The notes: generated by a model from the letters alone, not told the origin. A stretch of DNA of 64,000 nt from Cellulosilyticum sp. I15G10I2 (GCF_900095725.1 NZ_FMMP01000006.1:248001-312000); one strand, 5' to 3'; counted from the stretch's first letter, positions 8,744 through 19,062 are shown. Numbers and translations are program-made.

Positions 8744-11700
8744 ATGCAAGTTGAATTTGTTTTAGGAAGAGCTGGGAGCGGAAAAACAACCTTCTGTTAT
8801 GGGCAAATAGAAGATGAAGTTAAAAAAGGTGACTATAGAGATCTTATGATGTTGGTTCCAGAACAATTTAACCTTCAAACTCAGATTGACTTATCAAAAA
8901 GGTTGTATCCAGGCCTATTTAGGGTAGAAGTTATAAGTTTTAATACTTTGGCAAGGGAAGTTTTTAAAGAAACAGGAAAAGCGCAGCTTCCTGTTATAGA
9001 TGACCTAGAACGCATTATGATCCTAAAAAAAATAGTAGAGGACCATAAAAAAGAGCTTATATTTTTTAGAAAAAATATTTATCATACTGGATTCATTGAA
9101 TCTATCAATCGTTTAATAACTGTATTTGAGCAAGATACAATAGATGATAGTGTATTACAAGAACTTATTACTGACGAACTAGCCACACCATTATTTAAAA
9201 GTAAATTTCATGATATTCAACTTATTTATAAATATTTTGAAGCTTATATAAAAGATCAATTTATAACCGCAGAGAAAACACTTAGTCTGCTTGCCCAGAC
9301 TATTTATAAAAGTAATAAGTTATCTGATGCTATGATTTGGGTAGATGGATTTTATGGTTTTACACATACACAGATTGCTGTTATTAAAGAACTTATTAGG
9401 AGAGCTAAGTGTTTAAAAATTACACTACCAGCAGATAGATCCTATGGGTTAAGTGATAAAGTAAGAGAAACTAATCCATTTTATGAAAGTATAAAAACCT
9501 ATCAGAAGCTTATAAATACCTGTGAGGACGAAGCTGTGCCTTATACAACAAAGTATCTTTTAACAGACTATGCTAAGGTGGATGTATCAAGAGAGATGGC
9601 ATATCTTGAACAATACTATTTAGATTCCTATGTCCAACCTTTTAAGAGTCAAAGTGATCATCTACATTTAGCGCTATATGCTAATAAAAATGAGGAAATA
9701 GAACAAGCTGCAAAAACAATTATTGAGTTAGTTAGAGATAGTAATTACAGATACCGGGATATCGCTGTTATTGTAGGGGATTTAGAAGCCTATAAATCAG
9801 GTATTCAAAGTATTTTTAATGAATATGATATTCCTTACTTTCTAGATATGAAGAAAAGCATTCATAATAACAGTTTAATAGCTGTTATTGAGGGGGTATT
9901 AGAGGTCATTACTTCAAACTATTCCTACAAAAGTATGATGACTTTATTAAGGACTTATATGTTAAACAGCAATAGGGATGAAATAGATATTTTAGAGAAT
10001 TATATATTGGCATATGACATAAAAGGGAAAAAGAAGTGGCACCAGATATGGGCATTTGATCAAGAAAATGCAGAACATCAGAGGCACATCAACAAGATCA
10101 GAGAAAACATTTTAAAACCTATTGATCAACTAGAAGAACGCATAGATCAGATAAAACTTAGTGGAAAAATTAAAGTAACAGAACTTACAAAAAGTGTTTA
10201 TTACTTTTTAGAAGATATTCATGCGTATGAGCAAGTACAAACTTATATTGTGCAGCATCAAGCAGCGTTTAATAGATTATTAGAACTTGAAAACTCACAA
10301 ATTTGGGATCAAGTGATAGATGTATTTGAAAGATTGGTTGCCATTTTGGGTGAAGAATATGTTACGACAGGGACTTATAAAAAGATAGTGAGCACAAGCT
10401 TTTCCTATTTAAAAATGGGTATTATACCTCCTTCGCAGGATCAGGTGATTATTGGAACAATCGACAGAACAAGGCTTCCAAGAATAAAAGCTGTGTTTAT
10501 TTTAGGAACCAACGAAGGCGTTATTCCTAGAATATGTGATACAATTGAGTTGTTTTCAGATATGGACAAGGTGACATTAAATAAGATCTGTAAACAAGGA
10601 CACTATGTCAAGGAAAAATTTTGTGATACTGTAGTTAATCAACCGATTTACTCTTCAAATTTTTCAGTTTATACTGCACTTACCAGAGCTACTGAGAAGC
10701 TTTATATTAGTGCGGTACTAGCGGATGAAAACGGCAAATCATTAAGGCCTTCTTTAGTCTATTATAAAATAAAGAAACTTTTTTATAGTGCGCAAAAAGA
10801 AATAGCAAAGGATTTGTTAACGTATGTAAATAGCCCATTACCAACTTTTGGATATGTAGGAAAAATGTTAAGAGAATATATTGAAGGCCGAGTAACGGAT
10901 GATATATGGAAAGATATTGTAAGCTGGTATTGTAAAGATGAAATCTGGCATGAACGTTTATTAGGGTTATCATCCTACCTATTTTATACAAATCAGCAAC
11001 ATTATTTAGATGAACATACAACCAAATTATTATATGGTACTACTTTAAATACCAGTATTTCTAAGTTAGAGAGTTTTAGAAGCTGTGCATGCTGTTATTT
11101 TATTCGTTATGGCATTAAAGCAGAAGAAAGAAAGCTTTTTACACTGGATCATGCCAAAATAGGAACGCTTTTTCATGCTGCGCTAGAGCAGTATCCTAAA
11201 GAATTAGATACGCTCAAAACAACTTGGAAGGATGCCAGTAAAGAGCAAATAGACACTTCAGTTAAAAATGCAGCGCTATTTGCAATGCAGCAATATCATA
11301 TAGCACATAAAGAGGCGGGAAAGTTAAAATATACCACGGCACAACTAGAAAAAATGACAAAACGCGCAATTTATGCACTGACAGCTCATCTTAAAAACAG
11401 TGAATTTATTCCTGTGAGTTATGAAGTTAGTTTTGCTGAGGGAAAAGTGCTTCCTCCTATTCAAATAGCTATTGATGAAGAAAGAAAACTTGTGATTACA
11501 GGACAAATAGATCGCGTAGATGTTTACTATAAAGATTTAGAGAGTAACTATATTAAAATATTAGATTATAAAACAGGGAATAAGAACTTTAACTTATTAG
11601 AAGTTTATTATGGATTACAGCTGCAGCTTTTATTATATTTAGATACGTATTTGAAACTCAATAAGGAGTATAAACCTGGGGGCGTATTTTATTTTCATAT

Positions 11701-12151
11701 TAGTAATCCTTATATTAACTACCAGCCGGGAATGACGGATGAAGAGATTGATGCAAGTAATCTAAAACAGTTTAAATTATCAGGGTTGGCCTTAGAGGAA
11801 CTAGACGTCATTTATGCATTAGATAAGGCCAATACAGGAATGACTATTCCAGTTAATATCAACAAAGACGGCACGATTAAAAAAGGCTCATCAGTAGCTA
11901 GTGAAGAACAGTTTAAAAGTTTAGAAAATCATATTATTAATACCATTAAAAATTTAGGAAAACAAATTTTGGAGGGGAAAGTAAGTGCAAAGCCATTTAG
12001 CCTAGGGGATAAAAATCCTTGTTTATATTGTAAATATCATACAATCTGTCAGTTTAATGAAAATGAGCCAGATAACATGTATGATAAGCTGGATTATTTA
12101 AATAAAGAGACTATATGGGAAAAGTTATGTACAGGAAAGGAGAATGGCTAA
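8744..12151 (+). CDS. addB: AddB, ATP-dependent helicase/nuclease subunit B
   Basis: With AddA it forms the Gram-positive counterpart of RecBCD, resecting double-strand breaks for RecA-dependent repair. The N-terminal P-loop GRAGSGKT (residues 8-15) is intact. The iron-sulfur cluster that holds the nuclease domain is recognisable: Cys781 in SFRSCACC plus Cys1093, Cys1096 and Cys1102 in the CLYC-x5-C tail. The nuclease motif ILDYKTG lies between them. Length (~1135 residues) is normal. ATG 8744 is chosen over the GTG at 8735, which overlaps the AGGAGG ribosome site. Its stop codon shares a base with the addA start (TAATG), so the pair is translationally coupled. Confidence 0.95.
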   Translation: MQVEFVLGRAGSGKTTFCYGQIEDEVKKGDYRDLMMLVPEQFNLQTQIDLSKRLYPGLFRVEVISFNTLAREVFKETGKAQLPVIDDLERIMILKKIVEDHKKELIFFRKNIYHTGFIESINRLITVFEQDTIDDSVLQELITDELATPLFKSKFHDIQLIYKYFEAYIKDQFITAEKTLSLLAQTIYKSNKLSDAMIWVDGFYGFTHTQIAVIKELIRRAKCLKITLPADRSYGLSDKVRETNPFYESIKTYQKLINTCEDEAVPYTTKYLLTDYAKVDVSREMAYLEQYYLDSYVQPFKSQSDHLHLALYANKNEEIEQAAKTIIELVRDSNYRYRDIAVIVGDLEAYKSGIQSIFNEYDIPYFLDMKKSIHNNSLIAVIEGVLEVITSNYSYKSMMTLLRTYMLNSNRDEIDILENYILAYDIKGKKKWHQIWAFDQENAEHQRHINKIRENILKPIDQLEERIDQIKLSGKIKVTELTKSVYYFLEDIHAYEQVQTYIVQHQAAFNRLLELENSQIWDQVIDVFERLVAILGEEYVTTGTYKKIVSTSFSYLKMGIIPPSQDQVIIGTIDRTRLPRIKAVFILGTNEGVIPRICDTIELFSDMDKVTLNKICKQGHYVKEKFCDTVVNQPIYSSNFSVYTALTRATEKLYISAVLADENGKSLRPSLVYYKIKKLFYSAQKEIAKDLLTYVNSPLPTFGYVGKMLREYIEGRVTDDIWKDIVSWYCKDEIWHERLLGLSSYLFYTNQQHYLDEHTTKLLYGTTLNTSISKLESFRSCACCYFIRYGIKAEERKLFTLDHAKIGTLFHAALEQYPKELDTLKTTWKDASKEQIDTSVKNAALFAMQQYHIAHKEAGKLKYTTAQLEKMTKRAIYALTAHLKNSEFIPVSYEVSFAEGKVLPPIQIAIDEERKLVITGQIDRVDVYYKDLESNYIKILDYKTGNKNFNLLEVYYGLQLQLLLYLDTYLKLNKEYKPGGVFYFHISNPYINYQPGMTDEEIDASNLKQFKLSGLALEELDVIYALDKANTGMTIPVNINKDGTIKKGSSVASEEQFKSLENHIINTIKNLGKQILEGKVSAKPFSLGDKNPCLYCKYHTICQFNENEPDNMYDKLDYLNKETIWEKLCTGKENG

Positions 12152-15100
12152 TGGCATGGACTAAGCCACAACAAGCGGCAATTGATAAAAGAAATGCAGA
12201 TATATTAGTCTCAGCCGCTGCTGGATCAGGCAAGACAGCAGTGCTTACTGAACGTGTTATAAATAGAATTGCAGGATCCAGTGCTGAAGAGCCAATACAG
12301 CTGGATCGCTTTCTTATTGTGACCTTTACCAGTGCCGCGGCTAATGAAATGAAGGAACGGATCACAAGTAAGCTCTCAGACAAGATTGATGCTATGCAAG
12401 ATGAATTACTTCAAGAAAATACGCAGGTAGCTGCTGAGACAATAGCTTATTTAGAAAGGCAAATAGCCCTTGTACAGACAGCTTCAATCTCTACGATTCA
12501 TTCCTTTTGTCTTAAGATCATTAAAACATACTTTCATAAACTAGATATAGATCCTAATATTAAAGTAGCAAGTGAAGCTGAACTTGGTATTATGAAAATG
12601 GATATTTTGCAAGAAATGATTGAAGAGAAATTTGAACAAGAAGATGAAGATTTTTTAAAAATAGCTGAAATATATGGCAGTGTTCAAGGGATGTCTCCTC
12701 TTGCAAATCTTATTTTAGATATCTACACATTTTCAAAGAGTACACCCTTTCCACAAGTGTGGATGGATGAGAAAGTAAGGTTGTTATCTGCAAAGTATCA
12801 TACGCTGGAACAGATGCCTTGGAGCGCGCCTATTAAACAGTATATCTTATGTCAAATAAAAGACATTAGGATACTTTATGAAGAAGCTATAGTACTATGT
12901 AAAAAAGCTAGTGGACCAGAACTTTACCTAGGTGTTATAGAAGAAGATAGAAGGCGATTGATGACTATTAATGAAACACAGAGTTTAGACGAAATCGTTA
13001 AAGAAGTACAAGCTATAACATTTGCAAGTCTGCCACGAAAAAAACAGGAATGTGATGAACTGCTTAAAGAAAGAGTCAAGGACTATAGAAACCTGGCTAA
13101 AGATATCATTAGGGGAATACAAGAAGACTTATTGTTTATTAGTGATGATAAGGTGCTCAACCATTTGCCACAAGTCGGAAGCTTAATGAAAATATTAATA
13201 GAGCTTATTAAAATGTTTGAAGTCAGATATCAAGAAGCAAAACAAAATGCAGGAATTGTGGATTATAGTGATTTAGAACATCTATGTATGAAAGTGCTTG
13301 TAACACCGCACTTTAGCACTGCAGGTGAATTTGAAGGCATTACGTATACAGATGCAGCTAAGGAGCTAAACCAGTTTTATAAAGAAATTTATATTGATGA
13401 ATATCAAGATAGCAATATGGTTCAGGAAATGATATTAAACGCTATAGCTGAGGCTTCTGGGATAAATGGCCCTAGTCGTTTTATGGTAGGGGATATGAAA
13501 CAAAGTATTTATAGATTTAGATTAGCTAATCCACTTATTTTTGCAAACAAGTATGAAACTTGGGAGAAATATTTGCTAGAGGGAGGCAGTGATGCTAGGC
13601 AGGTATGTATTGATCTTTCACAAAATTTCAGGAGCCGTGCAAATATTCTAAATGGTATAAACGAACTATTCGAACAACTCATGAGTAAAGAAGTAGGCGA
13701 TCTTGAATATGATGATTATGCAAAACTAAAAGTAGGTAATCATTATCAGGCTGACAATATAGAAGATACAAATCATATTATGCCTGCAAACCAGATAGAG
13801 CTGCATATCCTAGAGACAAAAGAAAGTGAAGGCCAAGGAAGTGCGTTAAGTGACGACAATGAGTTGGAAGATCTTAAGAGTGTAGAATTAGAAGCGTTAA
13901 TGACGGCAAGCCTTATTGATAAACTTTTAAAAGGAGAGTCAAATCCTACTCATTTATTTGATAATGAAACGAAGAGCTATAGAAAAATAGAGCCTAGAGA
14001 TATTGTTATTCTTTTAAGGGCTACTAAAAATAAAGCTTCTATCTATGAAAATGCTCTGCTTTCTAAAGGAATAGGTGCCTATGCAGATGTAAACAGCAGC
14101 TTTTTTGAGGCTATAGAAATTCAGGTAATGCTCTCAATGCTCAAGATTATTGACAATCCTTTTCAAGATATTCCACTTATTACAATACTACGTTCACCTA
14201 TCGTTGGTATAAGTCTAGATGACCTTGTTGTTATTAGACAATCATCGGATGTGGGATGTTTTTATGAGGCGTTAAGAGTATACTGCCAAAAGGAAGAGGC
14301 AAAAGATTCTATCCAAGCATTTATGAAGAAGCTTTCAGCATATCGTATGCAATGCAGTCAGTTCTCAATTGAAGAACTGATAGCCAGGATTTATGTAGAA
14401 ACAGGTTATTATAGATATGTAACGATGCTAGCAACGGGGGCAAAAAAGAAAGCAAATCTAGAAATGTTTAGAAAGTATGCCAGTGAATTTGAAAGTAGTC
14501 ATAATGGCAAGTTATTTAATTTCATTCAATATCTCGATAGATTACAAGAAACCTCAGATGCAATAGGTGAGGCTAAACTTGTCGGGGATAATGAAAATCT
14601 AGTTCGGATTATGAGTATTCATAAAAGTAAAGGCTTAGAATTTGGTATTGTATTTTTATGTGATACAGCTAAGAAGTTTAATAATAATGATATTGTAAAA
14701 AATGTCCTGTTGCACAATGAACTAGGACTGGCTCCAGATTTTATAGATACGAGTCAACATATACGGTATCCTACGATTCCTAAAATAGCAGTTAAAAATC
14801 AGATTACTTCTGAGAACATTTCCGAGGAAATGAGGGTTTTTTATGTAGCCCTAACCCGTGCTAAAGAAAAACTGTTTATTACAGGAACGCTATCGGATTT
14901 TAAGCAAAAGGCTAAAAATTGGAGTCTGTTTGGTGTGAGGGGTAAAAAGGAGATACTTTCTTTGGGCGTTAAAAGAGCAGGTTCTTATCTTAATTGGATA
15001 GGATTGAGCTTGTTTGCACATGCTAATTTTGCGGATATTAGAGATGCAGCTGGAACTGAACTGAATTATACGTTAGAAGGAGACTCGAGATGGATTCTTG

Positions 15101-15918
15101 CTCTATGGCATAAAATGGATTTGATAATGGAGCATAAACAATCTGCAAGTATAAGTGAAGATAAAAAAAGAATAATAAGTGAATGGGATACCGCAAAGAC
15201 GTATGGGCCGTATAAGGAAGAAATCTATAAAAGGTTATCATTTGAGTATCCACACAAAAATGCCATAGTTCTTCCAATAAAAATGTCAGTATCTGAGATT
15301 AAAAATAAATCAGATCAAAAACGTACAATAATTCCTCTTACGCATCAAAAAGATGACAAAAGAATCCCTGCATTTATTAATGAAGTGCAGCAAATAAAAG
15401 GTGCGAGAAGAGGAACGCTTATTCATAGTGTTTTTGAACACCTAGACTTTTTAACCGCTCAGACAGAAGAAGCAATAAAAGAAGCGCTAGATCAACTTAT
15501 TTGTGAGCATAAAATACAAGAAGAAACCTTGCAAGTAATAGATCTTAAACGTTTGGTACAGTTTGCAGAATCAGATATGGTTAGGCGTATGAAAAAAGCA
15601 AAGCATGTATGGAAAGAAAAACAATTTATTTATCTTGCCCAAGCTAAAACTATTGATCTAAGTTATCCAGAGGATGAAGATATTCTCATACAAGGGGTAA
15701 TTGATACGTTATTTTTAGAAGATGACGGTATTGTTATTATTGATTATAAAACAGATTATATTGATTATGAGAATATGACAGAAAATATAGCGTATACTAT
15801 AGATAAGTATAAAACACAGCTGGAGCTTTACACTCAAGCGATAGAGGAGATTACTAAGCTGCCGGTTAAAGAGAAATCTATTTATTTATATCACATTAAT
15901 AGGTGGATTCAAGTATAG
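12151..15918 (+). CDS. addA: AddA, ATP-dependent helicase/nuclease subunit A
   Basis: UvrD-family superfamily 1 helicase fused to a RecB-type nuclease, the partner of AddB in break resection. From ATG 12151 the protein has 1255 residues. Visible are the Q-motif region (TKPQQAAI), P-loop AAAGSGKT near residue 25, Walker B YIDEYQDSN, helicase motif QNFRSR, VMSIHKSKGLEF-type motif V (here RIMSIHKSKGLEF), FYVALTRAKE motif VI, and the C-terminal nuclease motif VIIDYKTDY. The start is set by AGGAAAGGAG and the 1-nt overlap with addB. After the TAG stop the same frame stays open for 31 more codons; see findings. Confidence 0.96.
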   Translation: MAWTKPQQAAIDKRNADILVSAAAGSGKTAVLTERVINRIAGSSAEEPIQLDRFLIVTFTSAAANEMKERITSKLSDKIDAMQDELLQENTQVAAETIAYLERQIALVQTASISTIHSFCLKIIKTYFHKLDIDPNIKVASEAELGIMKMDILQEMIEEKFEQEDEDFLKIAEIYGSVQGMSPLANLILDIYTFSKSTPFPQVWMDEKVRLLSAKYHTLEQMPWSAPIKQYILCQIKDIRILYEEAIVLCKKASGPELYLGVIEEDRRRLMTINETQSLDEIVKEVQAITFASLPRKKQECDELLKERVKDYRNLAKDIIRGIQEDLLFISDDKVLNHLPQVGSLMKILIELIKMFEVRYQEAKQNAGIVDYSDLEHLCMKVLVTPHFSTAGEFEGITYTDAAKELNQFYKEIYIDEYQDSNMVQEMILNAIAEASGINGPSRFMVGDMKQSIYRFRLANPLIFANKYETWEKYLLEGGSDARQVCIDLSQNFRSRANILNGINELFEQLMSKEVGDLEYDDYAKLKVGNHYQADNIEDTNHIMPANQIELHILETKESEGQGSALSDDNELEDLKSVELEALMTASLIDKLLKGESNPTHLFDNETKSYRKIEPRDIVILLRATKNKASIYENALLSKGIGAYADVNSSFFEAIEIQVMLSMLKIIDNPFQDIPLITILRSPIVGISLDDLVVIRQSSDVGCFYEALRVYCQKEEAKDSIQAFMKKLSAYRMQCSQFSIEELIARIYVETGYYRYVTMLATGAKKKANLEMFRKYASEFESSHNGKLFNFIQYLDRLQETSDAIGEAKLVGDNENLVRIMSIHKSKGLEFGIVFLCDTAKKFNNNDIVKNVLLHNELGLAPDFIDTSQHIRYPTIPKIAVKNQITSENISEEMRVFYVALTRAKEKLFITGTLSDFKQKAKNWSLFGVRGKKEILSLGVKRAGSYLNWIGLSLFAHANFADIRDAAGTELNYTLEGDSRWILALWHKMDLIMEHKQSASISEDKKRIISEWDTAKTYGPYKEEIYKRLSFEYPHKNAIVLPIKMSVSEIKNKSDQKRTIIPLTHQKDDKRIPAFINEVQQIKGARRGTLIHSVFEHLDFLTAQTEEAIKEALDQLICEHKIQEETLQVIDLKRLVQFAESDMVRRMKKAKHVWKEKQFIYLAQAKTIDLSYPEDEDILIQGVIDTLFLEDDGIVIIDYKTDYIDYENMTENIAYTIDKYKTQLELYTQAIEEITKLPVKEKSIYLYHINRWIQV

Positions 15919-16008
15919 GCACCTAACTATAAAAAGATAGATGATTTTTTGACTAAAACATATGAGAAAAATGATGTTATAGAAAGAATAATAGAAATAA
16001 CCAATAAA

Positions 16009-16044
16009 AAATAGGGGGGAGTATAATACTTCCCTCTATTTTTG
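16009..16044 (+). terminator. intrinsic terminator of the addBA operon
   Basis: AATAGGGGGGA pairs imperfectly with TCCCTCTATT over a short loop and is followed by T's. It also separates addA from the convergent CotE-like gene. Confidence 0.65.
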
Positions 16045-16072
16045 TATGTGTATTAAGAATTAAACTAAAATA

Positions 16073-17623
16073 TTAAGGAGTAAAAGAATAGTCTGTGATC
16101 AACATTTGTCTAAGTGCTTCAATATCTCTTACACCAAGGGACATACTTTGTGCGAGAATATTTGCAGAGTCCATAGCAGACTGCCATGAGAATAAGCCGC
16201 CTAAACAATTTTCTTGCACATACAGGCCTTTATAATAAATAGAAATTGGATTATCAAATGAATAAGCAAAATTACCAGTTGGTCCTACAATATAAGGAGC
16301 CTTAGCTACATCATCAAAACGGACTGTATAGCCATTTACATTGAGGAAATTTTGCCTTATATCATCAAAAGTTCTTGTGCTTGTTGCGCCATAACGTGCA
16401 TAGAATGGAAGGCCCATTATAATTTTAGAGGATGGCATACCTGCTGCTATAAGATTTTGAACTTGAGTATCTACACTTGTATTGCCTAGAGAAAGACTAG
16501 ATGGATAGAGATTGGATTGATGTCTACCTGCTGTTTCTCCCGTTTCACCTGCATTAAAGTCATAGGCCATGAGATTAAAGTAGTTAATAAGTGGTGCTAT
16601 TTTAGCAATCTCAACGTTATTGATATAAGAACGATCCCCCGTACCTGCTACGGTAATCCATTTATCAGGGCCTAATACGTCTCTAAGTGCAGTAATAAGT
16701 AAAGTGAAATTCTCAGTATCTTGAGGTCTGGAGATGATACCAGCAACACTACTTCCAGGATATTCCCAATCAAGGTCTATTCCATCAAGATTATACTCAT
16801 TTACCCAACGCCTTGCTTCTCTTGCGAAATTATATCTGGATGTAGGGGTTAGGGCTGCATCTGAAAAGCCTTCAGCACCCCAACCGCCTATAGCCATAAG
16901 GACTTTAAGATTTGGATTAACAACTTTTAGATCAGTAAGCTCTCTTAAATATCTTGTGGAATATGCTTCAAAAGTACCATCCGGTTTTATAAGCGCAAAA
17001 GCATAGATAACAAAATCTAATAAGGTAGGATCAACATTTACAGGATTACCTAAAATATATTCACCAACAATTGGCACAACAGGACAATTGGGATTTGACG
17101 GAGTGGGCTGGTTATTTATACTATGTGCATAGGCCCGATAGGAGCTTTGCAGTCCCTCTAAAGTTTTTATAAGTTCATTCATTTGAGCTGTGCCAAGTGA
17201 AGCATAGCTGAGCGTTTTTACTAAGGTTTGATCAGGAGAGATAATAAATAACTTTACATTGCTTGATCTAGAAGATCCGGATGAGCTGCTAAGATCAAAA
17301 ATTTGGCTAATAGTTTTTTTGCGATCATCGATTATAGGGAAAGGGAGGCTGGAAACAGCATTTCTATAGTTAGAATAGAGCCATGGCAAGTGTGATGCGT
17401 TTTTATCTGTACTAAGACCAATAAGTTGAATATCTTTTTTAGAAAATGCTTTGGCATATTTTATAAGTGAAATCCAATCGTTTCTGTGTACAGCATTAAA
17501 TTCACCAGGGTTGCAAAAAAGAACTACCCATTTACCGGCATAATCAGAAAGGTTAATAAGCCCATGAGTGCTTGCTGCGGTAAAGGCTAAAGACTTCCCC
17601 TCTGCTTGTGGTATATCATTCAT
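16073..17623 (-). CDS. CotE-like bifunctional peroxiredoxin/GH18 chitinase, probable spore coat protein
   Basis: Two-domain protein of 516 residues. Residues ~5-160 resemble an AhpC/TSA-type peroxiredoxin (WVVLFCNPGEFNAVHRNDW). Residues ~183-516 are a family-18 glycoside hydrolase with the catalytic D-x-x-D-x-D-x-E motif DGIDLDWE, acid Glu287. This fusion is the architecture of the Clostridioides difficile spore coat protein CotE. No signal peptide is present, which fits assembly onto the spore from the mother cell. The position normally holding the peroxidatic cysteine (F-x-x-V-C) is His46; Cys37 is nearby but misplaced, so peroxidase activity is doubtful. The chitinase site looks intact. 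AAGGAG precedes the start. Confidence 0.8.
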   Translation of the reverse strand: MNDIPQAEGKSLAFTAASTHGLINLSDYAGKWVVLFCNPGEFNAVHRNDWISLIKYAKAFSKKDIQLIGLSTDKNASHLPWLYSNYRNAVSSLPFPIIDDRKKTISQIFDLSSSSGSSRSSNVKLFIISPDQTLVKTLSYASLGTAQMNELIKTLEGLQSSYRAYAHSINNQPTPSNPNCPVVPIVGEYILGNPVNVDPTLLDFVIYAFALIKPDGTFEAYSTRYLRELTDLKVVNPNLKVLMAIGGWGAEGFSDAALTPTSRYNFAREARRWVNEYNLDGIDLDWEYPGSSVAGIISRPQDTENFTLLITALRDVLGPDKWITVAGTGDRSYINNVEIAKIAPLINYFNLMAYDFNAGETGETAGRHQSNLYPSSLSLGNTSVDTQVQNLIAAGMPSSKIIMGLPFYARYGATSTRTFDDIRQNFLNVNGYTVRFDDVAKAPYIVGPTGNFAYSFDNPISIYYKGLYVQENCLGGLFSWQSAMDSANILAQSMSLGVRDIEALRQMLITDYSFTP

Positions 17624-17820
17624 ATACGATCACTCCTTAAAATATTAATATAGGACAATAATATTAATGCTTCTATTTAAAGAAGACTATTTAATTTTAT
17701 ACTATTCAGAATAGGTCGACATTATGATATCTAAATGTAATAAGCACAAGCTATACCAGTAATTATTTATATATAATAGAAGAAATTTTTTTATTCTACC
17801 ATAAAAAGGAGTAAATGATA

Positions 17821-17874
17821 TTGACAAAACCTAAAAAAGAGGTAGTATTATAGTAGTACTATTTGATACTACTA
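17821..17874 (+). promoter_or_regulatory. ddh promoter with overlapping palindrome (possible operator)
   Basis: TTGACA (17821-17826) with TAGTAT (17843-17848) makes a promoter. Just downstream is a perfect 8-bp inverted repeat, TAGTAGTA (17851-17858) and TACTACTA (17867-17874), around the expected transcription start. No lysine riboswitch is seen. The rest of the 326-nt divergent region 17624-17949 is A+T-rich with nothing else recognised. Confidence 0.5.
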
Positions 17875-17949
17875 TTGTTGGGTAGAACAAGGAAGTGGAT
17901 CTTAGATACTGCAGTTATTTTTAAATAGAGATTATAAAGGAGGCGCAAT

Positions 17950-18945
17950 GTGAGTATACGTAGTCTAAGAGTAGGGATAGTTGGATATGGTAATATTGGC
18001 CGTGGTGTAGAGGCCGCAATTAAACAAAATGCAGATATGAGTCTTGTGGCAGTGTTTACAAGACGAGCACCTGAAGAGGTTCGGGTTCATACAGAAGGCG
18101 TAAAAGTATTATCTATTGATGAAGCAGTTCATTATACAGCAGATATTGATGTCATGATACTTTGTGGAGGTTCAGCAACAGACCTTCCAATACAAGGCCC
18201 AGAACTTGCAAAGTTATTTAATACAATTGATAGTTTTGATACCCATGCTAAAATTCCAGAGTATTATCAAGCTGTAAATGATGCGGCACGCATAGCTGGA
18301 AAAACCAGCGTTATTTCTGTAGGATGGGACCCAGGTCTATTTTCGATGATACGCATGATGGCGGGAGCTATTTTACCAGTTGGTAACGATTATACGTTCT
18401 GGGGAAAAGGCGTAAGCCAAGGACATTCAGATGCTATTAGAAGAGTGCCAGGGGTTAAAAATGCTATTCAATATACCATTCCAGTTGATGAGGCTGTTGA
18501 AGAGGTAAGAAATGCAAAAAATCCAAAACTTAATACGAGAGAAAAACATATTAGAGAATGTTTTGTAGTTGCCAAAGAAGGTGCTGACTTAGCGGTGATT
18601 GAATCAACTATTAAAAATATGCCAAATTATTTTGCAGATTATGATACAATTGTACATTTTATCAGTGAAGAAGAGCTTAAGGCTAAACATGCAAAAATGT
18701 CTCATGGCGGTTTTGTATTTAGAAGCGGTAAAACTGGACATGAAGAGGAGCACAATCATGTTATTGAGTTTTCGCTTAAGTTAGATAGCAATCCAGAATT
18801 CACTGCAAATGTATTAGTTGCTTATGCAAGAGCAGCTTTCAGAATGAATAAAGAAGGCAGTGTAGGTGCAAAAACTGTATTTGATGTACCACTTTCTTAC
18901 TTATCTGCTAGAAGTGAAAGCGATCTTATGAAGGATCTTTTATAA
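17950..18945 (+). CDS. ddh: meso-diaminopimelate D-dehydrogenase
   Basis: NADPH-dependent enzyme that interconverts meso-2,6-diaminopimelate and tetrahydrodipicolinate plus ammonia, giving a one-step route to the peptidoglycan and lysine precursor. The 331-residue protein starts with a Rossmann fold (VGIVGYGNIGRGVEAAI) and shows the family stretches TDLPIQGPE, NTIDSFDTHAKIPEYY, VGWDPGLFSM and WGKGVSQGHSDAIR. The start is GTG 17950 behind AAAGGAGG. It stands alone in its own transcription unit next to a wall carboxypeptidase. Confidence 0.95.
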   Translation: MSIRSLRVGIVGYGNIGRGVEAAIKQNADMSLVAVFTRRAPEEVRVHTEGVKVLSIDEAVHYTADIDVMILCGGSATDLPIQGPELAKLFNTIDSFDTHAKIPEYYQAVNDAARIAGKTSVISVGWDPGLFSMIRMMAGAILPVGNDYTFWGKGVSQGHSDAIRRVPGVKNAIQYTIPVDEAVEEVRNAKNPKLNTREKHIRECFVVAKEGADLAVIESTIKNMPNYFADYDTIVHFISEEELKAKHAKMSHGGFVFRSGKTGHEEEHNHVIEFSLKLDSNPEFTANVLVAYARAAFRMNKEGSVGAKTVFDVPLSYLSARSESDLMKDLL

Positions 18946-18994
18946 GCAAAAATAGCAATAAAGATAAAATACAAATTATTTAGCCTAATATTTC

Positions 18995-19051
18995 AATTAG
19001 TGTCAATTTAGAGTATAATTAAGTATATCAACACTAAAATTGACATTAATT
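18995..19051 (+). promoter_or_regulatory. vanY-like gene promoter flanked by an inverted repeat
   Basis: A 15-nt inverted repeat with one mismatch (18995-19009 and 19037-19051, AATTAGTGTCAATTT type) brackets TATAAT at 19014-19019. The second arm ends beside the ribosome site. The layout suggests an operator for a dimeric repressor or an RNA hairpin at the 5' end. Confidence 0.45.
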
Positions 19052-19062
19052 GGAGGCTAGAG

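Noticed and set aside
17624-17949. Lysine riboswitch before ddh
   Set aside because: The leader is too short and lacks the conserved L-box segments.
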